Assembly: GCA_964623635.1 (NCBI GenBank) | Contig: CAZUUA010000001.1 | Location: 127,910 to 191,909 of the forward strand | DNA length: 64,000 nt | From: UMGS1696 sp964623635 | GTDB lineage: Bacteria; Bacillota; Clostridia; Oscillospirales; CAG-272 | Direction of reading: 5' to 3' | Shown here: piece after piece, positions 52,084 through 59,027 of the stretch | How positions within the stretch are numbered: the stretch's first letter is position 1 | Layout of the letters: each line of letters starts with the position of its first letter | Position numbers and translations under genes: made by a program | The notes under the pieces: model-generated | Seen by the model: the letters and a program-made list of their open reading frames with translations, nothing else | Databases searched by the model: none | Told to the model about the DNA's origin: nothing

Positions 52084-53166
52084 TCATTCTCCCATGCAAT
52101 CTTCTACAAATGTACGTGCTTCATCCATGGTCATGGGACAGAGCGCACTCTCTCCCACAGCCACAGGCAGCACCAAGGTGATCGTGTTTCCGGCTCGTTT
52201 TTTGTCGTGAGCAGCAGCCTGTACCAAAGTCTCTGCCGGATAGGGGCAGTCCATGGGCAGCGCATACCGCCGAAGCAGATCACGCAGTAGGGTCAGCGCT
52301 TCCGGTGGGCACAGGCCACGACGCACCGCACCCTTGGTGACCAGATGCATACCGATGGCAACGGCACTGCCGTGGGAGATGGCAAAGTGAGACGCCGCTT
52401 CGATCCCATGACCCAGCGTGTGACCCAGATTCAGCTTCTGCCGCACACCGGTGTCCCGTTCGTCAGCCGCCACAAAGGTACCCTTATCCCGGACACAGGC
52501 CGCCAGCACCGCTTCCAGTGCATCATCGACCCCGGTCAGGAGTGCCGTAAGATCGGTTTTTGCCAGCCGGTCAAGCAGGTCTTTGTCCCCGATGAAGCCG
52601 TATTTGATGACCTCTGCCATACCGTCGGCGAAGGTCTCTTTGGGCAGTGTAGAGAAGGTGTCCGTGTCGCACAGCACCAGAGACGGCTGGTGAAAGGCAC
52701 CCACCAAATTTTTTCCGGTGGGCAGATCCACAGCGGTCTTGCCGCCAACGGAGGAATCCACCGCCGCCAGCACCGTTGTGGGGATCTGCACCACGGGAAT
52801 ACCACGAAGGTAGGTGGCAGCGGCAAACCCGGTCAGGTCGCCTACCACACCACCGCCAAGCGCCACAGCACAGTCACTGCGTGTCAGTGCAGCTTCTGCC
52901 ATAGCATCCAGCAGTGCGCCGTAGGTAGCCAGATTTTTGCTCTCTTCTCCATGGGGAAAGGTGAACCGTGCCACGGTAAGGCCGCATTGCGCAAGTGACG
53001 CTTCTACTGCTTTACCATACAATCCCATGGTGGTGTCGTCTCCCACCAGCATCACGGTACGCACCTTGGGCAGCACCTCTTGTATCCTTGCGCCGCAGTC
53101 CTGCAGAATGCCGCTGCCTATATAAATATTGTAGTGTTTGCTTGCTGTGATCTCCACTGTGACCAT
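52084..53166 (-). CDS. aroB: 3-dehydroquinate synthase
   Basis: 360-residue NAD- and metal-dependent enzyme. Motifs are HGEESKNLATYGALLDAM, ALGGGVVGDLTGFAAATYLRGIPVVQIPTTVLAAVDSSVGGKTAVDLPTGKNLVGAFHQP, FADGMAEVIKYG, LNLGHTLGHGIEA with metal-binding His residues, and HGSAVAIGM. Lies between tyrA and aroA in the operon. Confidence 0.96.
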   Translation of the reverse strand: MVTVEITASKHYNIYIGSGILQDCGARIQEVLPKVRTVMLVGDDTTMGLYGKAVEASLAQCGLTVARFTFPHGEESKNLATYGALLDAMAEAALTRSDCAVALGGGVVGDLTGFAAATYLRGIPVVQIPTTVLAAVDSSVGGKTAVDLPTGKNLVGAFHQPSLVLCDTDTFSTLPKETFADGMAEVIKYGFIGDKDLLDRLAKTDLTALLTGVDDALEAVLAACVRDKGTFVAADERDTGVRQKLNLGHTLGHGIEAASHFAISHGSAVAIGMHLVTKGAVRRGLCPPEALTLLRDLLRRYALPMDCPYPAETLVQAAAHDKKRAGNTITLVLPVAVGESALCPMTMDEARTFVEDCMGE

Positions 53167-53202
53167 ATCCGTTCTCCTGCTTTTGCTTTTTAAGCTGCTG
53201 TT

Positions 53203-54045
53203 TTACTTCTCGTCCACACCATCGATCTCTTCCCAGCGTTCCCGACCGGCTTTCAGCAGCTCCGTCAGGCCGGTGATGTCCTCGGCAGCAATGGCGTCCC
53301 GGTAGGCCGTCAGGTTTTCGATCAGGGTATCGATCTCGTCAAGGAGATTGTCCCGGTTGCACAGAAACAGGTCAGCCCACATGATTTCGTTCAGCGGTGC
53401 CACACGGGTCATATCCTTGTAGCTGCCGGCAGAGAAGCCCTTGTGCTTTTCCGCCGTGGGGCTTTTGATGTAGGCATTGGAGACCACGTGTGCCAACTGG
53501 GAGGTGTAGGCAATGCGCTTGTCGTGTTCCTCGGCTGTGGTGACGGAGAGGTGATCGAACTTCGCCGGAGAAAGCAGCTCCTTCAGCCGGGTCATCAGCG
53601 CCATGTCGTCGGTCTTGCCGGGCACTAGCACCATGGGAGAACCGGCAAACAGGTCGGCTGTGGCATTTTTGATGCCGGAGAATCGGTTGCCCGCCATGGG
53701 ATGTCCACCGGCGTACACGAAGCCGTACTGCTTGGCCAAAGCGAACCCGGCGTCGCATACTTCCTTTTTGATGCCGCACAGATCCATCAGCACGGTGTCT
53801 GCCGACAAATGGGGTGCGATCTCTTCCATATATTTCATAGCGGCCTGGGGATACAGCGCCACTAAGATCAGCTCACATTCTCCGGCATTTTCCGGCGTCA
53901 GCTTGCCGTCCACGATGCCGTTCATTTCCGCATACCCCTGTGGGATCGGACTTTTGTCCAGTCCCAGCACGGTATGTCCGGCTGCCTTGTATGCCTTCGC
54001 CATGGAGCCGCCGATCAGCCCCAGTCCAACGATTCCAACTTTCAT
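53203..54045 (-). CDS. tyrA: Prephenate dehydrogenase
   Basis: 280-residue NAD(P)-dependent enzyme leading to tyrosine. Rossmann motif GLGLIGGS (7-14), catalytic His in GGHPMAGNRFSGI, and the helical dimerisation domain with TTAEEHDKRIAYTSQLAHVVSNA and GSYKDMTRVAP. It has no ACT or chorismate mutase domain. Its presence fits the Tyr/Phe-rich leader peptide of the operon. No prephenate dehydratase is in the window. Confidence 0.93.
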   Translation of the reverse strand: MKVGIVGLGLIGGSMAKAYKAAGHTVLGLDKSPIPQGYAEMNGIVDGKLTPENAGECELILVALYPQAAMKYMEEIAPHLSADTVLMDLCGIKKEVCDAGFALAKQYGFVYAGGHPMAGNRFSGIKNATADLFAGSPMVLVPGKTDDMALMTRLKELLSPAKFDHLSVTTAEEHDKRIAYTSQLAHVVSNAYIKSPTAEKHKGFSAGSYKDMTRVAPLNEIMWADLFLCNRDNLLDEIDTLIENLTAYRDAIAAEDITGLTELLKAGRERWEEIDGVDEK

Positions 54046-54078
54046 GGTTTTTCTCCTTGCTCCAAAACTTCGTATCGC

Positions 54079-55101
54079 TTACTTTTCCGTAACGGCGTCT
54101 CTCACACGCATCATGGCCTGCATTACGTCGTCGAACTGTGCCGGGGTCAGAGACTGCGGACCGTCACAGAGCGCCTTCTTGGGATTGTTGTGTACCTCGA
54201 TCATGATCCCGTCGGCACCACAAGCCGCTGCAGCACAGGCCATGGGCTTCACCAGACGGGAAATACCGGTGGCGTGGCTGGGGTCTACGATGATGGGCAG
54301 ATGGGTCAGCTCATGGAGCATGGGCACGGCAGACAGATCCAGGGTGTTCCGGGTGTAGGTCTCAAAGGTACGCACGCCTCTTTCGCACAGGATGATGTTT
54401 TCGTTGCCGCCGGCCATGATGTATTCGGCACTCATGAGGAATTCCTTCATGGTGTTGGCAAGTCCACGCTTCAGAAGAATAGGCTTGTTGATCTTGCCCA
54501 GTGCCTTGAGCAGCTCGAAGTTTTGCATATTTCTAGCACCCACCTGGATCACGTCTACATCCTCGAACAGCGGCAGGTGGTCGGCGCTCATGATCTCGGT
54601 GACAATGGGCAGACCGGTCTCCTTTTTGGCTTCCAGCAGCAGTGCGATCCCATCGGCCTTCAGACCCTGGAAGTCGTACGGAGAGGTTCTGGGCTTGAAG
54701 GCACCACCACGAAGCAGGTTGGCACCGGAGGCCTTCACGGCACGAGCCACCTCCAAGATCTGTTCCTCCGTCTCCACAGAGCAGGGACCGGCAATGGCAA
54801 CGAAGTTACCGCCGCCGACCTTGATCACACTGCCGTCCGGTGCAGGGATCTCCACAATGGAATCGTCCGGATGGAACTTCCGGTTGGCGCTCTTGAAGGG
54901 TTCGCTGATGCGCTTGACAGACTCGACCATGTCCAGCCCGGACAGCAGCTCTTCGTCGATGCGACTGGTGTCGCCCAGCAGACCTACGATGGTCTGGTAT
55001 TGTCCTTCGCAGACGTGTACGCCCACGCCTTGGCTCTGGAGCCATTCGGTCAGGTGTTCGATTTGTTCTACGGATGTACCCGGTTTCAATACTGCGATCA
55101 T
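54079..55101 (-). CDS. aroF: 3-deoxy-7-phosphoheptulonate synthase (DAHP synthase)
   Basis: 340-residue first enzyme of the shikimate pathway, type I-beta. An N-terminal ferredoxin-like regulatory domain (about 1-70, MIAVLKPGTSVEQIEHL) precedes the TIM barrel with AGPCSVE, LLRGGAFKPRTSPYDFQG, VIQVGARNMQNFELL, LLKRG and VDPSHATG. AAGGAG lies eight bases before the start. It is the first structural gene of the operon and is preceded by a 263-nt attenuator leader. The N-terminal domain usually gives feedback control by tyrosine or phenylalanine. Confidence 0.96.
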   Translation of the reverse strand: MIAVLKPGTSVEQIEHLTEWLQSQGVGVHVCEGQYQTIVGLLGDTSRIDEELLSGLDMVESVKRISEPFKSANRKFHPDDSIVEIPAPDGSVIKVGGGNFVAIAGPCSVETEEQILEVARAVKASGANLLRGGAFKPRTSPYDFQGLKADGIALLLEAKKETGLPIVTEIMSADHLPLFEDVDVIQVGARNMQNFELLKALGKINKPILLKRGLANTMKEFLMSAEYIMAGGNENIILCERGVRTFETYTRNTLDLSAVPMLHELTHLPIIVDPSHATGISRLVKPMACAAAACGADGIMIEVHNNPKKALCDGPQSLTPAQFDDVMQAMMRVRDAVTEK

Positions 55102-55146
55102 GATGTATATCTCCTTATGTGTAATTATTTTTGGATGAAAAATTGG

Positions 55147-55199
55147 AAAACCCCCACACAGCGGAAGCGCTTATGGTGCTTCAATCACTGTTGTGGGGG
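55147..55199 (-). terminator. Attenuator terminator in the aro leader
   Basis: CCCCCACA and TGTGGGGG are perfect outer arms with CAG/CTG next to them, and TTTT then TTTTT follow on the minus strand. It lies between the leader peptide and aroF, so it can abort transcription before the operon. Confidence 0.75.
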
Positions 55200-55227
55200 T
55201 GGTATATATCCAGAGGAAAGCTTGTTT

Positions 55228-55243
55228 CCATGTGGTCCCGCCT
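55228..55243 (-). promoter_or_regulatory. T-box-like motif in the aro leader, core altered
   Basis: Minus strand AGGCGGGACCACATGG resembles the T-box consensus AGGGTGGNACCRCG, but the TGG that pairs with uncharged tRNA ends reads CGG. The following GGAAACAAGCTTTCC also resembles sequence seen after T-boxes. No specifier stem is recognised upstream. Confidence 0.4.
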
Positions 55244-55269
55244 GTTTTGCAGCAAAAAGCACTTTTACT

Positions 55270-55332
55270 TCATTTGGTAAAATAAAAGTAAAAGTAATAA
55301 AAGTATGCAGCTGCAAAAGCGGTGGTATGCAT
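55270..55332 (-). CDS. Aromatic-rich leader peptide of the aro operon
   Basis: 20-codon frame starting with MHTTAFAAA, followed by nine consecutive aromatic codons (YFYYFYFYF), then TK and TGA. AAGGAG lies twelve bases upstream, and the promoter lies about 32 bases before the ATG. The Tyr/Phe codons lie in one arm of an inverted repeat (55286-55295 with 55261-55270), and the upstream Ala/Phe codons pair with a second post-stop segment (55310-55318 with 55245-55253). A ribosome stalled for lack of Tyr or Phe would break these hairpins. A terminator follows before aroF. This is the layout of ribosome-mediated attenuation. Confidence 0.82.
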   Translation of the reverse strand: MHTTAFAAAYFYYFYFYFTK

Positions 55333-55370
55333 GGCGACTTTCTTCTCCTTCGTTCCGTGGTGTTGGTAGT

Positions 55371-55399
55371 ATTATAAACCTCTCACTGCCGTTTGTCAA
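55371..55399 (-). promoter_or_regulatory. Promoter of the aromatic operon
   Basis: Minus strand TTGACA, 17-base spacer, TATAAT, a consensus-like promoter placing the transcript start near 55364. Confidence 0.88.
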
Positions 55400-55737
55400 T
55401 CCCTCTTGGCAAATTTCTTCGATTTTGTGGAATGTGCCGCCGCATACAGTTTTGAACCGGGAACACCTTGTGCAGATTGTCCGGCACTGTCTCAGGTTAT
55501 CGGTCAAATGTACAAATGTCGTGGAGACTGCTTTGCATTTGGTACACAGAAAAGCCAAAACTTGCCAAGGTTAACTTATATTTAACAAATCATACAATCC
55601 TTCATACACGACAAATGTATATCGCGCATAGGGCAAAAATGGGTGCAAACAGGAGCTTCTGCAATAAAATCCAAATAAGAGCCCATTATAGTGTAGGTTT
55701 TTCCACTTTTTCACCGAAAAGAAAAATCGAAAACCCA
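55400..55737. other. Intergenic stretch between aro and ABC transporter promoters
   Basis: About 340 bases. Short open frames occur on both strands but lack ribosome sites and coding character. I see no RNA gene or repeat. Confidence 0.5.
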
Positions 55738-55766
55738 TTGCTTTTTTTCGCATATCGTGGTATAAT
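55738..55766 (+). promoter_or_regulatory. Promoter of the amino acid ABC transporter operon
   Basis: TTGCTT, 17-base spacer, TATAAT, about 95 bases upstream of the binding-protein start. Confidence 0.65.
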
Positions 55767-55862
55767 ACTTCAAAAGCCATGTGTGCGTGTTTTTTTATGC
55801 ATTCTCCTGCACCGTGGTCAACAGCATCGAAGAAAAAGATAACAACTTTTGGAGGTATCATC

Positions 55863-56708
55863 ATGAAAAAGATCCTTTCTCTGGCGCTGGTCGTAATTAT
55901 GGCGGCTATGACGCTGGCATCCTGCGGCGGTTCCGGTGAACCGGTGGCCAAGGTCATCGACATCGAGCTGACCGAAGAAGAATATGCATTCGGCGTAGAC
56001 AAGACCCAGCCGGAGCTGCTGGAGCAGGTCAACGCATTCTTAGCTGAGATCCAGTCCAACGGCAAGTTTGACGAGATCTGCAACAACTATTTTGGCGACG
56101 GCACCCCTGTTCCGGTATCCTCTGTGGCTGAGGACGCATCCAAGGATCAGCTGATCGTGGCTACCAACGCATCCTTCGAACCCTTCGAATACATGGAAGG
56201 CGACAAGTATCTGGGCATCGACATGGAGATCGCCGCTGCTCTGGCGGAATACCTAAACAAGGAACTGGTCATCTCCAACATGGACTTTGACGCTGTTTGT
56301 CTGTCCGTGGGTCAGCAGAAGTGCGACATCGCCATGGCCGGTCTGACCGTGAACGAAGAACGTACCGAATACGTGACCTTCTCCAACTCCTACTACAGCG
56401 CATCCCAGAAGCTGATCGTTCCCGCATCCAACACCGAATTTGACGCCTGCACCACCGCTGCTGACGTTGAAGCCATCCTGAACGCAAAGGATGCTTCCAC
56501 CGTGATCGGCGTGCAGAACGGCAACACCGCACAGTTCTACATCGAAGGCAGCGAAGACTGGGGCTTTGCCGGTCTGCCCTGCACCTGCACCGGCTATAAG
56601 GCTGCTTCCCAGGCCGTACAGGATATGGTCAACGGCAACATCCAGTTCGTCATCACCGACGCTGCACCCGCCGCTGCCATCGTAGAATCCATTAACGAAA
56701 TGAACTGA
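55863..56708 (+). CDS. Polar amino acid ABC transporter substrate-binding lipoprotein, circularly permuted
   Basis: 281-residue lipoprotein with signal peptide and lipobox LASC (Cys20 region). Residues about 30-72 (IDIELTEEEYAFGVDKTQPELLEQVNAFLAEIQSNGKFDEICNNYFG) are the segment that normally forms the last helix of this family. The normal N-lobe follows (DQLIVATNASFEPFEYMEGD), and the protein stops at AAAIVESINEMN, exactly where that last segment would be expected. The domain is therefore rearranged head to tail. TTTGGAGG precedes the ATG. Substrate is a polar amino acid, possibly aromatic given the neighbouring operon. Confidence 0.88.
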   Translation: MKKILSLALVVIMAAMTLASCGGSGEPVAKVIDIELTEEEYAFGVDKTQPELLEQVNAFLAEIQSNGKFDEICNNYFGDGTPVPVSSVAEDASKDQLIVATNASFEPFEYMEGDKYLGIDMEIAAALAEYLNKELVISNMDFDAVCLSVGQQKCDIAMAGLTVNEERTEYVTFSNSYYSASQKLIVPASNTEFDACTTAADVEAILNAKDASTVIGVQNGNTAQFYIEGSEDWGFAGLPCTCTGYKAASQAVQDMVNGNIQFVITDAAPAAAIVESINEMN

Positions 56709-56734
56709 CGGATCCGGATCGGACACATTTTCCA

Positions 56735-56762
56735 CTCCCTCACGGCAACACCTGTGGGGGAG
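56735..56762 (+). terminator. Intra-operon stem-loop after the binding-protein gene
   Basis: CTCCC and GGGAG with inner CAC/GTG pairs. The T-tract is weak (ATTCTTCTT), so it probably stabilises or partly terminates the binding-protein mRNA, giving more binding protein than permease. Confidence 0.55.
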
Positions 56763-56827
56763 ATTCTTCTTGCGTAGGTAAATTGTGCGCATTTGTTATT
56801 GTGTAAATTTGAAACAAGGAAAGATCA

Positions 56828-57538
56828 ATGGGAAGTTTTGAGAAAAAGATACTGAAATTTATAGAGATCTTCATAGATCAGAACGGCTATGTGAAGGTGC
56901 TGGAAGGTCTGCAGAACACGCTGCTGATCGCCGTGCTGGGTCTGATCTTCGGTGCCATCATTGGTACCCTCATCGCCACGGTGCGGGTCATCCCCAAGTA
57001 CAAGACACTGCCCAAGATCCTCAACGGCATCTGCTCCGTGTACGTAGGCTTCTTCCGCGGGACACCTATGACCGTGCAGCTGCTGCTGTTCTACTATGTG
57101 CTGCTGCCGCTGATAGGCGTGCGGATCTCTGGCGTGAACGTGTCCATATTGGTGTTCTCTCTGAACTCCGGGGCGTACATATCCGAGATCATGCGTGGTG
57201 GTATCCAGTCCGTGGACCATGGACAAATGGAGGCCGGGCGAGCCGTGGGTCTGTCCTTTGGCATGACCATGCTCCGCATCGTGATCCCCCAAGCCATCAA
57301 AAACATCCTGCCCACCATGGGGAACGAGTTCATCTCCCTGATCAAGGAGACCTCCGTGGTCAGCTTTGTAGGTGCGGCAGACCTGTATGTGGCATTCAAC
57401 TATATCGGTACCAACAGCTACGAATTCATGGTGCCGTATCTGGTCATGGCGATCATCTATATCCTGCTGGTGCTGGTGATCTCCCTGGGCATCAAACTCA
57501 TGGAAAGGAGACTGGCCAAGAGTGATAGACGTAATTAA
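56828..57538 (+). CDS. Amino acid ABC transporter permease
   Basis: 236-residue HisM/GlnP-type inner membrane protein. About five transmembrane helices: LLIAVLGLIFGAIIGTLIATV, VQLLLFYYVLLPLIGV, VSILVFSLNSGAY and YLVMAIIYILLVLVISLGI among them. The ATPase-contact loop EAGRAVGLSFGMTMLRIVIPQAIKNILPTMGNEFISLIKETS is the family EAA motif. AAGGAAAG precedes the start. It overlaps the ATPase gene by 17 bases. Confidence 0.93.
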   Translation: MGSFEKKILKFIEIFIDQNGYVKVLEGLQNTLLIAVLGLIFGAIIGTLIATVRVIPKYKTLPKILNGICSVYVGFFRGTPMTVQLLLFYYVLLPLIGVRISGVNVSILVFSLNSGAYISEIMRGGIQSVDHGQMEAGRAVGLSFGMTMLRIVIPQAIKNILPTMGNEFISLIKETSVVSFVGAADLYVAFNYIGTNSYEFMVPYLVMAIIYILLVLVISLGIKLMERRLAKSDRRN

Positions 57539-58343
57539 CCTACAAAAAAGCTTCGGAGACAATGAAGTGCTCCGTGGCATCGATATCAAGATCAACAAAG
57601 GGGATATCGTGTGTGTGCTGGGACCCTCCGGCTGCGGCAAATCCACGTTCCTGCGGTGCCTGAACTGCATGGAAGACCCCACCGGCGGCAGCATCATTTT
57701 CGATGGTGTGGATATCGCCGATATGCGTGTGGACATCAACGTCCATCGCCGGAAAATGGGCATGGTGTTCCAGCAATTCAACCTGTTCAACAACATGACC
57801 ATTTTGGACAACATCATGCTCTCCCCCGTCCACTGCGCCCTGTCTGACCGGCGAAAAATCCTGCGGCAGAATCGGTGGAATCAGGTGAAGAACACCTTCC
57901 GCAAGGAAAAGGTGGAGATGCAGCCTACTCGTGCCAAAGCAGACATCAAGGCAGCGGCAAAGGAACACGCCCTGTCTCTTCTGCGCCGCATCGGGCTGGA
58001 GGACAAAGCGGATGTGTATCCGTCTACCCTGTCCGGTGGGCAGAAGCAGCGTATTGCCATCGTTCGTGCTCTCGCCATGAATCCGGAAGTGATCCTGTTC
58101 GACGAACCCACCTCGGCTCTGGACCCGGAAATGGTCGGTGAGGTGCTGGATCTGATGAAGGCGCTGGCAGAGGAAGGCATGACCATGGTCATCGTCACCC
58201 ACGAAATGGGCTTTGCCCGTGAAGTGGCCAACCGGGTCATCTTCATCGACGAGGGACGCATCTTGGAGGAAGCACCGCCGGCAGAGTTCTTTAGCAACCC
58301 TAAGAACCCCAGACTCCAGGAATTTTTGTCCAAGGTGCTGTAA
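57522..58343 (+). CDS. Amino acid ABC transporter ATP-binding protein
   Basis: 273-residue ATPase of the GlnQ/HisP type. Walker A GPSGCGKST (34-42), Q-loop MVFQQFNLF, signature LSGGQKQR (170-177), Walker B ILFDEPTSALD (191-201) and switch VTHEMGF. Residues about 107-145 (SDRRKILRQNRWNQVKNTFRKEKVEMQ...) form a basic insert of roughly 25 residues not found in most relatives. It begins with GTG inside the permease gene, about eleven bases after AGGAG. Confidence 0.93.
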   Translation: MIDVINLQKSFGDNEVLRGIDIKINKGDIVCVLGPSGCGKSTFLRCLNCMEDPTGGSIIFDGVDIADMRVDINVHRRKMGMVFQQFNLFNNMTILDNIMLSPVHCALSDRRKILRQNRWNQVKNTFRKEKVEMQPTRAKADIKAAAKEHALSLLRRIGLEDKADVYPSTLSGGQKQRIAIVRALAMNPEVILFDEPTSALDPEMVGEVLDLMKALAEEGMTMVIVTHEMGFAREVANRVIFIDEGRILEEAPPAEFFSNPKNPRLQEFLSKVL

Positions 58344-58356
58344 TATATGCAAAGAG

Positions 58357-58404
58357 AAAAACGGTCTCTGGAAAGGAGCATATCCTTCCGGAAACCGTTT
58401 TTTT
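58357..58404. terminator. Bidirectional terminator
   Basis: AAAAACGGT and ACCGTTTTTTT outer arms with inner GGAAAGGA/TCCTTCC pairing, between the convergent ATPase and barnase-like genes. Confidence 0.85.
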
Positions 58405-58415
58405 ATGTGTGTTTG

Positions 58416-59027
58416 CTATGCTGCGATATCCGCTATATCGATCTCCACAAAGGATTCGTAGTGGTCGTCGGTGTAATAATACAGATCCGCTTCGATGTCG
58501 AATACCAGTCGGCACGCCCCACGAGAGGAAGCACCGTCCGTGTCAATGTCGCATTCGATCCAGTTGCCCGCCGGCAGAAGGCCTTCCCGGTTGCCAAAGG
58601 TATCTCCGCCAATGGCAGCACCGTCCTGCCAAACCTCCACAGAGCCGCCTTCCCAGCCCAATGCTCTTGCTTCTGCCTTGGTGATGTAGTTCTCCGGCAG
58701 CTCGTTGTAGGCGTCTATGTACAGCACCACGTTGTCCAGGTCGTAGTAGTATTCCCCATAGGCAACGGTCTGTGGTGCGGTCTGGGGAGCTGCAGCCTCT
58801 TCTTCATAGGCAGCATAGGCTTCGTCGATGGCCTCTTTGGTCCTGTCGTCTGCCACGTAATCGTACCACAGATCGTACAGGTTCTCCTCAATGGTGTCCA
58901 GCACACCGCCGTCTCCTTCTTCCTTACCTATGACCGCAGCGGAAACAAAATCGTCTTCCATGCACCCGGTCAGTCCTATGACACAGAACAGCGCCAGAAG
59001 CAGTGCCACTATACGCTTCACAGACAC
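58416..59027 (-). CDS. Barnase-family ribonuclease lipoprotein
   Basis: 203 residues. Signal peptide with lipobox LTGC (Cys22), an acidic Ala/Glu-rich linker (about 60-90), then a barnase-like guanyl-specific RNase domain (about 97-198). NELPENYITKAEARALGW and IGGDTFGNREGLLP match barnase closely. Equivalents of the catalytic set are present: Lys117, Arg147, Glu158, Arg169, Arg173 and His189. The GTG start is ten bases after AAGGAG; codons upstream are rejected. It overlaps the end of the aminopeptidase gene. No barstar-like inhibitor is seen, consistent with export and surface anchoring. Confidence 0.85.
   Translation of the reverse strand: MSVKRIVALLLALFCVIGLTGCMEDDFVSAAVIGKEEGDGGVLDTIEENLYDLWYDYVADDRTKEAIDEAYAAYEEEAAAPQTAPQTVAYGEYYYDLDNVVLYIDAYNELPENYITKAEARALGWEGGSVEVWQDGAAIGGDTFGNREGLLPAGNWIECDIDTDGASSRGACRLVFDIEADLYYYTDDHYESFVEIDIADIAA

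Noticed and set aside
53974..55377. A 467-codon plus-strand open frame over the aro genes
   Set aside because: Antisense to tyrA and aroF, and it runs through the aro leader and promoter. No coding features.
55265..55558. A 97-codon minus-strand frame covering the aro leader
   Set aside because: It begins upstream of the promoter and has a poly-Leu stretch that is the out-of-frame reading of the Tyr/Phe codons. The in-frame leader peptide with its own ribosome site explains the sequence better.
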